A DNA stretch of 64,000 nt from Hedera helix. Taxonomy: Eukaryota; Streptophyta; Magnoliopsida; Apiales; Araliaceae. The translations under genes and the position numbers were made by a program. The stretch lies in the NCBI GenBank assembly GCA_947179155.2, contig OX359285.1, positions 13,329,510 through 13,393,509 on the forward strand, given 5' to 3'. Every line of letters begins with the position of its first letter. Within the stretch, counting starts at the first letter, position 1. This document shows positions 11,628-22,374 of this stretch, piece after piece. The notes below the pieces were generated by a model that did not search any database, was not told the origin of the DNA, and saw nothing but the letters and a program-made list of their open reading frames with translations.

Positions 11628-11912
11628 TTGTGTGTGCACAACAAACTATAGTTTATTCAATAGGTAGACAACTCATTGTCAATTACAACAACATGTAACT
11701 CATTTGTATTTTGCCTATTAGATTATTATGATCATGTGTGTGCACATCCAAATCAAAATTATATAAATTAAGTCCAACCTAGTACTTCCATATAAGTAAC
11801 AAAGATTGTCCTTGTGTATGCACAACAAAACAGTAATGTTTAATTCTTTTATAAGCATCAAATGTGATAAAACAACATTTCAAATAATCGATATAAGCCT
11901 TGTATATGTACA
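11628..11912 (-). repeat. Four spaced inverted repeats in C2 leader
   Basis: TTGTGTGTGCACAACA (11,628), ATGTGTGTGCACAT (11,734), TTGTGTATGCACAACA (about 11,812) and TTGTATATGTACAACA (about 11,899). They correspond one to one, in order, with the four inverted repeats of C1 at 3,295-3,010. Arms stay complementary although the bases differ. Confidence 0.65.
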
Positions 11913-13509
11913 ACAAACGTATATTGACTATTTGATACTCTATCGTTTTATTATGCAAGAAGGCAACGTTCGATATTTTTAATAAATATATTCAAACGTT
12001 ACAACTTAATATTATGAGTACTAGAGTAAATAAATTAGAACCATTCTAATTTTATTTAGCTGGATTAAACTCCTTTAATTCATGAATTAAACTTTTTAAT
12101 TTATTTTATAAATAATATTTATTATACATTATGAGGGGCTTGTTAATATTAATTGTCTCATTCTGTTTAGCACGCATGCACGTATATATATAAAATACGC
12201 ATCTAAGTTGATATATATTAAGCATGCACATATAGAATAATATATTCTACTTGAATTGATTATGGACTTTTATTCTAATTTGGTTCACTAGAGCCATCAC
12301 GTGAACCAAAAGGTTAAACTTAGGGTGCAAGAATAAAACACATTTATTCAATGCATCCACATAAAATAAATCCAATCATATTGATCAATAATCCATAATC
12401 AAACTCATTTATTATCATATATATCAACATATATTATAATGTCCTACAATTTTCACGTCTTTATTAATTAAATTATTAATTTAATTTTCAACGAGTTAGT
12501 TTTACGAGATTATTTAAATCTTTTTATGTGTTTAATTAATTATGTGATTAAATAATTATGTAATTAATTACTAAAATTAATTAAAGGGGGTCACTAATAT
12601 GTTATTAAATTAGTGAACAAACCCTAAATTTTTAATATCAAAATAATTGATAAGTTTCCTATTAATTAAATATTCAATTAAATTGAATATAATGAGTGAA
12701 TTAAATATAATAAATTAATTAATATGATTATTAATTAATGTAAATAATGTGAAATATTAATAATAATATTTATTAGTCCATTTAGTAATTTAATACTTAT
12801 GGGTTAGAATATTTAATTATTTATTCAATCTAATTATTTATTTAATCATGGATTGAATAATTAATGTGTAAATTATTAAATTAGCCCAACATGGGTCAAT
12901 TAGTAGCTCAAGTGTAGAATAATAAAATTTGACAATTTAGTAGCCCAAACAATTTAATAGGAGCCCAATTGGTATTTTAAATTAAAGCCCAATGATTGGC
13001 CCACTTGAAAAATACTTAATTAAACTATTTATTTTTAAAAAAAAAATGGAAAGTGACTCACATTTTGGGACAAAGAAAGAGAAGTCAGCCGACCATCATG
13101 TTGGTAGATGAAAGAGAAAAGTGATCTTTGGTTTTTATTTTAATTTATTTTTCATTTATTTAATTAATGGTTGCTTGTTTTATTTTTTCAAGTACATGGA
13201 TCATTCCTCTTTTCACCAACTAAGTCATTTAACCTATTCCTTGTGTAAGTTATCATCTAGGGGCATGGGCTAAATTATTAGATATATTATGTGTATCTAA
13301 TAATTTTGCAAGTATACTTGAAATTGTTAGATGATATTTCATTATTTTCTCCAAGTCCAAAAGAGAGAGCTAGAGAGCATTTGAGAGTGTGAGAAAATAT
13401 TGAGAGCAAAATACTAAGAGAGGAGAAGGAGTTCTTGGTTCATGCCTTGGTTCATGCCTTCAAACCTCATCACCTATTTTGGAAGAAAAAGAAAGATAGA
13501 CATTAAATC

Positions 13510-13518
13510 AAGGTAATA
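13510..13518 (+). promoter_or_regulatory. Splice-donor-like site in A 5' LTR
   Basis: AAG|GTAATAG with GT at 13,513-13,514. The same site is in the 3' LTR (GT 31,334) and in LTR B (GT 24,989), and looser versions occur in C (27,281), D (39,398), E (45,154) and H. In C, D and H it lies 150-205 bp after the TATA box. Inferred first-exon end of the LTR transcript; not proven. Confidence 0.4.
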
Positions 13519-14045
13519 GTTATTCTAAATCAAATTTTTGTTTTTAATTAAATAAATTAATATGTGTGTACAAATATGTTAATATAGTTAATAATGTGTA
13601 GTGGTAATATTTATGCCATGTTTTAGTTTAATATGTTTGGTTTGTATTTTGGTATCATTTGTATGCTAAAATATGTGTGTAATAGTGTATAATCAAGTCT
13701 TGAAATATATGACCAAAAATATTTTTATAAAACTTAGGTTTGATGTTCTAATATTATAGAACATTAAATCATGAGAAAAACAAAGTTTGAATCACTCAAA
13801 ATGAAGTTATATACAAAAAGTTATGATTTATGATAGTTTATGTGATGTAAAATTTTTTATAAAAAAAATAATGATTTTAAATCATGAAAAATTAATTTTT
13901 CATGTTATAAATTAATATAAGGTGATTGGTAATTTTTTTGGATTTTTATTGATGATTTAAAGCTTACTTGATGGTATAGTTTTTATTAAAATGTGTATTT
14001 CCGGTCACTGTTCACATTCTGCGAACAAGAAAAATTTTAAGGGTT

Positions 14046-14210
14046 TCCGCGCAATGCTCGTCTGCCACTGTTCACTGAGGACGTGGAGCCAAACGACGTC
14101 GTTTGGCGTCCGTAGAATTTTACTCCGCGCGATACGCGCGGGAGCCGTATCCGGCTTTCCAAAAACGGCATCGTTTTGAGTTGGCTTACTGTTAACGCGC
14201 GCAATGCGCG
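14046..14210 (+). repeat. GC-rich palindromic island in A 5' LTR
   Basis: Perfect palindrome CCAAACGACGTCGTTTGG (14,089-14,106). CCGCGC...GCGCGG around GATAC (14,125-14,141). A decayed AAAACGGCATCGTTTT near 14,162. CGCGCA-A-TGCGCG at 14,198-14,210, with a damaged copy at ~14,048. The 3' LTR retains better copies. GC-rich against AT-rich surroundings. Confidence 0.85.
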
Positions 14211-14429
14211 AGAAACAGTTTTTGGCAGAAATTACAATTTTGCCCTTCCGTGTTTTTTTTGGCGAAATGACCATTTTGCCCTCGGATCAGTTTTCAACTT
14301 ATTTCCGGAAATGTCATTCGGGTTAATTTTAATTAATTTAAATATTTGAAAATTAATTTAAAATTATACCAAAAATAATAATAATACAAAAATAATATTG
14401 GGGAGGATATTTTCGTTAAGTTTAATATT

Positions 14430-15070
14430 TAAATATTTTAAATATTAATCTAGTTAGCTAATCATGGTTAAGTTAAATAAATTTATTATTTATTTATTAT
14501 TTTAAATGTTAATAATAAATAAAGGTGATAAATTAGCGATTATTATTTAATTCCTATTAAATAATACTTAAAGAGAGATAAAATTTATAAATTAATTATT
14601 TATTATTTAAATATTATTAAATAATAAATAAGGATAATTAAGTAATTAATTTTTATTTAATTAGCATTAAATAACAATTAATGGAAATTAAGTTATTAGA
14701 GTAATAATTTATTATTTAAATTAAATAATAAATAAGAATGATTTGATTATTATTTAACCTTAAATAATAATTAAAATTAATTAAATAATTAATTATTATT
14801 TAATTGACATTAAATAATAATTAAAGAGGATTAAGATTAGTAAACTATTATTTAATTTCCTTAAATTAAATAATAAGTAAGGTTAATTACTTAGTTAATT
14901 ATTGGTTGATTAATATTAAATTAAAGAAGGTTAAAATTAAGTCAATAATTATTTATTATTTAATTATAATTAAATAATAAGTAAGTACAATTAGTTATTA
15001 TTTATTTTAAATAATAACTAGAGTTAATTAATTAATTTCTATTTAACCAAGATTAAATAGTAATTAAATA
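14430..15070. repeat. AT-rich inverted-repeat tract in A 5' LTR
   Basis: Quasi-periodic TTATTATTTAATT / AATTAAATAATAA phrases on both strands, each able to fold back on its neighbours. Equivalent tracts lie in B (26,110-26,335), C (28,200-28,560) and H (53,800-54,740 and 60,300-61,240). Non-coding. Confidence 0.7.
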
Positions 15071-16013
15071 GAGATTGAGTTAATAAAATAAATTTAATTT
15101 AATTATGCTTTAATTAAACAATTGTAATAAGTTGTTTAAGGGTTTAATAAGTGTCCAACACTTAAGAAAAATATTTTCTAACTTATTAAATTATTAACCT
15201 AAAATGATTAAGGGTTTATAAGGTTAATAATATTATGTTGACTAATGTAAATTATGTGTTAGTACTTATCTGTGGTAAATAAGTTCATTATTAAGCGTAT
15301 AGTTATGCAAATACGCCGTACTAATTATTAGACCGACTTTATTAATGTTAGGTCTTTCAAAGCAAGTTAGTTAAAGCTGGACATTTATTGTAGCTGAGCA
15401 GACAGGCAAGTTCTCTAACCCTACTCATTTATTGTTGAACAAGTTTCTATACTTGTATTTATTGTCAAAGCTTGAAGTGGTTTAATTATTTAAAATTATC
15501 CCACATCCATATTGTTTATAAAATCGCACTTAGTGCACTTGAAGCTTATTAGTTCTTGATTCATGAACTGTATTAAAAATGTCAAAAGCTAATAGTTCAG
15601 CTAGACATTACGTTTATAAATTCAATACTTGAATACTTTTAAAAGTTTATCCAAACCATTGTTGGGTGCGGATTTCTTATATTAAGTCTGAGAATTGAAC
15701 AACCCTAAATTAGGGGATTCTGTGTCGGAAAACCGACTTTGGGCGCCAGTGACTAAATGTAATGCATATACAGCGGGTTGAATAGGCTGATCCCCTTGAA
15801 AACCAAACAACTCAAAGGATCAGAGGAAACTCTATTATACCCTCGTTAGTTCAGGGTCCTTAGTGACCACTCAGCATTTTAAGATTCAAATCTTCTGTTT
15901 ATTAAAATTTGAATCCTGTTTCATTCACAATTGTTATATCTATTGTTGAACCATTGATGACATTTCCCATTCATTCATGATATATTAAATCTCTATGATT
16001 GTTCTAAACTTGC

Positions 16014-16061
16014 TGAGCAAACTAGTTGCTCATTCTTGCTATATCATGAACTATTTTTCAG
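16014..16061 (+). promoter_or_regulatory. Hairpin plus acceptor-like site in A 5' LTR
   Basis: TGAGCAA (16,014-16,020), loop ACTAG, TTGCTCA (16,026-16,032): a perfect 7-bp stem. Then CTTGCTATATCATGA and TATTTTTCAG ending at 16,061. The arrangement recurs in B, C, D, E and both H LTRs with different loops. Candidate 3' splice site with a fixed upstream stem. Confidence 0.5.
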
Positions 16062-16114
16062 ATATACCCGATTGTTCAAAGAAGGATAAGGAAAAAGAAA
16101 AAGCCAGAGCTTAA
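16061..16114 (+). other. Short basic reading frame after acceptor (A 5' LTR)
   Basis: Starting at the G of the CAG, the frame reads DIPDCSKKDKEKEKARA then stop (16,112-16,114). The 3' LTR copy has DKGKGKARA and LTR C has IPESSKSDKGKGKANA at the same place. The frames align only after the acceptor-like site, not through the hairpin. Could be a terminal exon or coincidence; no independent start codon. Confidence 0.3.
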
Positions 16115-16365
16115 GTTAGCTTATGCATGCTAATTAGATCTTTAATTATGTATTTACGGTTGTTAAACCTTTTGTAATTCCTTATGATAGGAACTGTTTT
16201 TATGTTAAGGTTGATAGACCCTGGTATTGTAACCTTTTGAAGGGAACCAATATGTATTATTCCGCGATATTTAAATGCAATGTATGTATTTAATTGTTAG
16301 TAATGTGTTGAATAGTGAGAACCAAACTCGAGGTTATGGAACCCGGATTTGGGGTCGTCACAGGT

Positions 16366-16377
16366 TAGTATCAGAGC
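16366..16377 (+). other. Primer-binding site of A
   Basis: TAGTATCAGAGC, three bases after the LTR end; one mismatch from the initiator tRNA-Met site TGGTATCAGAGC. Confidence 0.8.
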
Positions 16378-16606
16378 TGTAGGTTAGAAACGTTAGGATT
16401 TGCGAAACCTAAGTTATAACCTTAGTATTAAACTCATATCGAGTGCGTTAGGAGATGAATCGGGGAGATTCATCATGTTGTGTATTTTTGGAGATGGATT
16501 GAGAAAATCCATCGAGCCGAGATGTACATGATAAAATATCATTTCATTTCATCAATGAATATATTTTATTGATGTACTAACGTGTGTTATTTTTTTATGA
16601 TATAGG

Positions 16607-17445
16607 ATGGCAGAGATCGGACAGTCGAGTCGCACTGCTGAGGAGGACTATATTGATATCCACATGGATACTGCACAGCCGCTGGTGGCTGCACCCGTAG
16701 AGGAGCCAGAGTCGGATCCTGAGGAGGGGGATCGTGTGGAGCCCACTTGGGGCGGAGTTATGAGGCCGAGTCAGAGGAGTCTGAGGAGGAGGAGTCAGCG
16801 GATGGCATGGGCACCACTGCCGCTGACATCATAGAGGGACTGACCACTAGGAACGAGGAGCTAGAGGCAAGGGTCCAGCATTTAGAGGAGCAGAATCTGA
16901 CCCACCAGCACATGTAGGATCAGTATAGGGATGCGGCTTATCAGTTCTCTGGCGAGAACACAGAGCTGAAAGAGAAGATAGTAGGACTAGAGGATTAGGT
17001 ACAGTGGTACAAGGAATCGGTGGAGCACTTTGCAGTGCTAGCTCATCAGCTGGTAGATCAGGACGTAGAGCTGTAGGCCAAGTTGGCAATGACTGAGACT
17101 AGGTTGGTCGAGGCTGAGCTGAAGGTTCAGCAGGTTCAGGCAGAAAAGACCGCCATCCGTGCACACTGGCAGGAGGCGATAGAGGACAGATTGGAGATGG
17201 AGACCCAGCGGGATGCCGCTCATGGTCAGATGATTGAGCTAGAGGAGGATATCCGCGAGAAGCGGGTGAGGACAGATAGACTTAGCTATGTCTACCGATC
17301 TTCATATGGTAGGCTTCAGAGCAAGGTGCACTACTACCCAGCTGAGGAGGGCCAGTCTATGCACACCATCAGCAGGAATGTGGTGATGGCCATCGGGGAT
17401 GAGGAGTATGACGACGCGATCCGTAGGGGGATGCGCATTCAGTAG
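16607..17445 (+). pseudogene. Extra ORF upstream of gag, coiled-coil protein (ORF0)
   Basis: Starts at ATG 16,607, 229 bp after the primer-binding site, and runs ~280 codons to TAG 17,443-17,445. The first ~50 residues are acidic (MAEIGQSSRTAEEDYIDIH...). After a one-base frameshift in a G run near 16,749 the frame shifts and reads an acidic segment, then a long Glu/Gln/Leu-rich region of coiled-coil character (RNEELEARVQHLEEQN; later LEMETQRDAAHGQMIELEED). It ends in a conserved-looking YYPAEEGQSM stretch. Three in-frame TAGs (16,915, 16,996, 17,074) each look like a former CAG. It sits 349 bp before gag in another frame. I do not recognise the family. An ORF before gag is known in Ogre/Tat elements; function unknown. 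Confidence 0.6.
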
Positions 17446-17794
17446 TAGTTGTTGTTTTCTAATTTCGTATGTAAATAGATGCAGTAGACCCCAACTTTTG
17501 TGTTATTAGAGGGTTAATATGTCACTAAATCCCAACTCTAGGAAGTTGTAGGATATGTCAGATCCCATCTTTTGTAGCTTCTCTGGGATAGAAGCATTTA
17601 TAGCAGTATGCTTTTGATGTAAAGTGCTACGCACTACTGTTTTAGCATATGAGTATAAATGCAGTTGAATTTATGTTTATATGCGTGTTGAAATAATTAC
17701 TCGTATTTTAGCTAAACATTGTCTAAGATACAAAATAATGAAATGAAAAAGATGCAACCAGTATAATAATGTAAATTTTTGTTTATAACAGAAA

Positions 17795-18862
17795 ATGCCG
17801 CCACGTAGACAACCACAAAGAAACCAGGGGGTAGAGGAGTCAGTTAACAATGACGAGGGGGGACACAACGTAGACCCTATGCAAAACTTCGTCGACATGC
17901 TAGCTGAGGCAATGCAAAACCGCCACCCAGTAGTAGCAAATCTGCCACCACCACCAAATCAGTTGGCGAATTTTAAAGACTTTAAAGCGGTGGGACCGCC
18001 AGAGTTTAGGGGAACGTCGGACCCGATAGAGGCCCAATCATGAATAAAGGAGATAGAGAAAGCGTTCGTTATCGCAAGAGTAGCTGAGGAGCAAAAGACG
18101 ATTTTTGCTACCTACATGATGAAGGGAGATGCCAATTTCTGGTGGGAAGCCAATCAGAATAGGGCTGGCGATGGTGTGGTGCCATGGACAAGATTCAAGG
18201 AAATATTCGATGAGAATTATTTCCCGAAGAGTATGAAAAGTAGGATGGAGGTAAAGTTTCTAGAACTAAAGTAGGAGAACATGTCGGTACCTGAGTACGC
18301 GGCAAGATTTAATGAGCTGGCCAGGTTCGCTCCACATCAGGTGGACACGGAGGAATGCAAGGCCAGAAGGTTTGAAAATGGATTGAGACCTTGGATATTC
18401 AACAAGGTAGTAGTACTGCAGATTGACTCATTCTTAACCTTGCTGGAGAAGTGAATCATTGCGGAAGGGGGAAATGATGCGTTAACCAAATTTAATCAAG
18501 AGAGGAATAAGAAGAATAGTGAAGGGGGAAGTAAGAACAGTAACAGTGGGGGCAATAATAATAACAATAACAACAACAAGCGTAAATGGGACAACAACAG
18601 CAACGACAAGAGCTCGGGGAATCAACAAGGAAGTGTTCAGAAAAGGCCAGCATGCAATATATGTGTAAAGAATCATTTCGGGGAGTGCAGGAAAGGCAAG
18701 AACACGTGCTACAATTGTGGTCAGGTGGGACATATTTCTCCAAATTGTCCCCTCCCAAAGAAAGTGAGATGCTTTTCTTGCGGAACATCTGACCACATGA
18801 TAAAAGATTGCCCTAAATAGAAGAATGATGGGGGTAGCGGCTACAAGGGCAATAACAACAAA
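17795..18862 (+). pseudogene. gag: A gag (capsid and nucleocapsid)
   Basis: ATG 17,795 (MPPRRQPQRNQG). After a disordered N-terminus and a proline-rich stretch, the Gag core begins near residue 65 with FKAVGPPEFRGTSDP and continues with FWWE and MSVPEYAARFNELARFAP motifs typical of plant gypsy Gag. A long Asn/Gly/Ser linker follows, then two CCHC-like knuckles (CYNCGQVGHISPNC at about 18,710-18,750 and CFSCGTSDHMIKDC at about 18,773-18,813) after a Cys-rich CNIC segment. Stops interrupt it at 18,041 (TGA, expected Trp), 18,272 (TAG, expected Gln), 18,452 (TGA) and 18,818 (TAG). Same frame as protease, so one gag-pol polyprotein is inferred. Confidence 0.85.
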
Positions 18863-20239
18863 TTGGCTATCGGGGGACCGGTACCACAGAACAAGCCGAC
18901 AGCCCGGACATTCAATATGACGGTGCAAGATGTCGTGGGGTCAAAAGACGTGGTGTCAGGAATTATTCCGATCAATAATATAAATGCATATGTATTGTTT
19001 GATTCGGGTGCTACCTGTTCATTTGTGTTTGATGATTTCGCTAGATGGTTAGAATTGCCTAGAGACAAACTAGAAAACTCAATGAGCATAGAAGTTGCTA
19101 ATAAGGAAGTGATTCTGGTAGAGTACATACATAGAAATTGTTGTGCTGAAATCAGGGGTCAGAAGTTAAATGTGAATCTAATTCCAATACGTCTGGGGGA
19201 ATTCGATGTAATACTTGGGATGGATTGGTTGTTTAACCACGGGGCGATAATTGATTGTCAGAAGAAGTGCATACACTTTAAGACACCAAATAAGTCTAAG
19301 GTCGTATTTTATGGCAGCAAATCGTCAAGACAGTCTTCTTGTCTGACGATGATGCAAGCCAAGAAATTATTGAAGAAAGGTTGTGTAGGGTATTTGGCTC
19401 ATGTGGTTGATACACAAGTGGTGAGTCCTGAGATGGAGCAAATACCAGTAGTTAGGGAGTTTATGGATGTTTTTCCAGATGTACTGCCAAGCTTACCGCC
19501 GGACAGAGAAATAGAATTTGCGATTGATTTAGTACCGGGGACAGCGCCGATATCAAAGGCACCGTATAGAATGGCTCCGGTAGAAATGAAAGAGTTGATG
19601 GTGCAATTGCAGGAGTTGTTGGATAATAAGTACATTCAGCCAAGTGTTTCTCCATGAGGAGCACCGGTGCTGTTTGTAAAGAAGAAGGATGGATTGATGA
19701 GACTGTGTATGGATTATAGGGAGCTGAATAAAGTAACAATTAAGAATAAGTACCCGTTACCACGAATTGACGATCTTTTCGATCAATTGAAAGGGGCGAA
19801 GTACTTTTCAAAGATTGACTTAAGGACTGGTTATCATCAGTTGAAAGTCAGGAAGGAGGATATACCCAAGATGGCATTCAGAACTCGATATGGGCATTAT
19901 GAGTTTCTGGTGATGTCGTTTGGACTAACGAATGCGCCAGCCGCATTTATGGACATGATGAACAGAATATTCAAGCAATACTTGGATAAATTTGTAGTCG
20001 TGTTCATTGACGATATTTTGGTGTATTCCAAAACGAAGGAAGAGCATGCTAAACACCTAAGATTGGTGTTGGAGATTTTACGGAATGAGCAGTTGTACGC
20101 TAAGTTTTCAAAGTGTGAATTCTGGTTGGAAAGAGTTCAATTTTTAGGTCATGTTATTGACAAGGAGGGAGTTTTGGTTGATCCGGCGAAGGTTGAATCG
20201 GTAATGAATTGGAACAACCAAGGACGCCGACAGAAGTAA
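18863..20239 (+). pseudogene. pol: A pol part 1: protease and reverse transcriptase
   Basis: In the gag frame. The protease shows YVLFDSGATCSF near 18,990-19,025, the DSGA catalytic triad of gypsy aspartic proteases, and LGMDWL about 65 residues later. Linker motifs FPDVLPSLPPDREIEFAIDL lead into reverse transcriptase with FVKKKDG, YPLPRIDDLFDQL, FSKIDLRTGYHQ and the active site VVVFIDDILVYS (near 20,010), so catalytic Asp residues are present. TGA at 19,655-19,657 replaces the Trp expected before the RT core. A single-base deletion in a G run near 20,211 shifts the frame, ending this piece at TAA 20,237-20,239. Confidence 0.9.
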
Positions 20240-22326
20240 GAAGTTTCTTAGGGTTAGCGGGTTACTATCGGAGATTCATTCAAGACTTCTCAAAGATAAC
20301 AACACCGTTGACCAACTTAACAAGAAAGACGGTAAAATATGTGTGGACGGAGAAGTGTGAGGAAAGTTTTCAGGAGTTAAAGAAAAGACTTAGTGAAGCA
20401 CCTGTATTGACCTTACCAGACGATACAGGAGGTTTTACGGTCTACAGCGATGCATCGCACAAGGGGCTTGGCTGTGTGCTTATGCAAAACGGCAAAGTCG
20501 TTGCGTATGCGTCCAGACAATTAAAAGATTATGAGAAGGGATATCCTACCCAAGACTTGGAATTGGCAGCGGTAGTGTTTGCCCTTAAAATTTGGAGGTA
20601 TTATTTGTATGGAGAGAAATGTGAGATATTCACAGACCATAAGAGTCTAAAGTATATCTTCACACAGAAGGAGTTGAATATGAGGCAACAGAGATGGTTG
20701 GAATTGATCAAAGATTATGATTGTGAAATTCTATATCATCCCGGCAAGGCCAACGTAGTAGCGGATGCTCTGAGTAGAAAGAGCAGGGAGAAATTATTCA
20801 TATTGACAGATCAAGAACAATTGGTTCAAGAAATGGCTCGAATGGAGTTGGAGGTGAGAAATTCAAACGAGTCAATAGAAGTCGAGGCGAGCCCAACCTT
20901 GTTAGATAGGGTGAAAGAGGCTCAAGACAAAGATGAGGAATGTGACAGAATCCGGAAGAGGATGACCGATGGAGAAGAGGTCAAGTTTAAAATTGATAGC
21001 ATGGGATTGCTGAGATTTGAAAATCGTGTTTGGGTACCGCTAGTGCCTGAATTACGAGAGGAAATTTTGCAAGAGGCCCACAGTACGAGATACTCGATAC
21101 ATCCGAGGAGTACGAAGATGTATCAAGATCTACGTCAGCATTTTTGGTGGCCGAATTTAAAGAAAGAGGTTGCAGAATGTGTCAGTCGATGCCTAACTTG
21201 TCAAAAGGTAAAGGCCAAACATCAGACACCAAGTGGATTATTACAGCCGTTAGAAATTCCTGAGTGGAAATGGGAGCATATCACAATGGATTTTGTGGTA
21301 GGACTTCCAGCAACACAGAAGGGATATGACGCAATTTGGGTGATTGTGGATCGACTAACAAAGTCAGCGCACTTTTTGCCGATCAAGATTAGGTTCAGTT
21401 TGGATCAATTGGCCAAATTGTACATCAAAGAGATAGTTTCAAGACATGGGGTGCCGGTATCGATTGTGTCAGACAGAGATCCGCGCTTCACGTCAAAATT
21501 TTGGAGAAGTCTTCCGGAGAGATTGGGGACACAGTTGAGAATGAGTACAGCGTATCAAACGCAAACTGATGGGCAAAGTGAGAGAACAATTCAGACATTG
21601 GAAGATATGCTCAGGGCCTGCGTGATGGATTTCAAGGGCAGTTGGGAAATCCATCTACCACTAGTTGAGTTTGCATACAACAACAGTTATCATGCGAGCA
21701 TAGGCATGCCGCCTTATGAAGCTTTATATGGTAGAAAATACAGAACACCTCTATGTTGGGATGAGGTAGGAGAACGCCGACTGTTGGGGCCAGAATTGGT
21801 TCAACAGACGGTAGAAATTATCAAGGTAATAAGAGCTCGGCTAGTAGCAGCTCAAGACCGTCAAAAGAAATACGCCGATTTACATCGACAGAAACGAGAC
21901 TTCGAAGTGGGGAGTTTTGTGTTCATGAAGGTATCTCCCTGGAAAGGGAAGATCAGATTTGGAAAGAAGGGGAAATTGAGTCCAAGGTTCATAGGACCGT
22001 TCGAAATATTGAGGAGAGTGGGTGAAGTGGCATACGAGGTAGCTTTACCTCATGAATTGGAACATATTCACAATGTATTTCACGTGTCAGTATTGCGGCC
22101 ATACAAACCAGACTACAAGCACGTTATCTCCTATGAACCAATTCAAGTCAGGAAGGACTTATCATATGAAGAAGTTCCTGTTCAGATACTCGATAGGAAG
22201 GAACAGAAACTGAGAAATAAGATAATTCATTCTGTCAAAGTACTTTGGAGGAATCACGCCATTGAAGAAGCTACGTGGGAATTAGAGGAGGAAATGAGGG
22301 CAAATTACCCGTTTTTATTTGAGTAA
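20209..22326 (+). pseudogene. pol: A pol part 2: RNase H, integrase, chromodomain
   Basis: 705 uninterrupted codons in the frame after the one-base deletion. RT thumb LGLAGYYRRF (residues 14-23). RNase H with YSDAS (79-83), a Glu near 118, TDHKSL (142-147) and ADALSR (185-190). Integrase zinc finger His 291, His 298, Cys 328, Cys 331. Integrase core Asp 361, Asp 422 and Glu 458, a D-D-35-E arrangement. GPF box near 596-598. A chromodomain-like tail at about 652-700 (VKVLWRNH, EEATWE), which in chromoviruses guides insertion to marked chromatin. This half looks intact; the ATG is an artefact of the frameshift, not a true start. Confidence 0.92.
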
Positions 22327-22361
22327 CCTTATTTTTACAATTTCGAGGACAGAATTTTTAT

Positions 22362-22374
22362 AAGGAGGGGAGAA
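22362..22374 (+). other. Polypurine tract of A
   Basis: AAGGAGGGGAGAA directly before the 3' LTR start TGTAATG; plus-strand priming site. Confidence 0.85.

Larger units (their letters stand above)
12435..16362 (+). repeat. A 5' LTR (3,928 bp)
   Basis: Bounded by the TATAT duplication and the primer-binding site; ends GGGGTCGTCACA. In order it holds a promoter region near 13,230-13,400, a donor-like AAG|GTAATAG at 13,513, a GC-rich palindromic island at 14,046-14,210, a long AT tract at 14,430-15,070, a hairpin with acceptor-like site at 16,014-16,061 and a short basic frame to 16,114. A 12-base duplication (TTCATGCCTTGG) near 13,440 is absent from the 3' LTR. Confidence 0.9.

Noticed and set aside
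18482..18928. 148-codon minus-strand open frame
   Set aside because: Antisense of the gag linker and zinc knuckles of element A; low-complexity composition follows from the Asn-rich sense strand.
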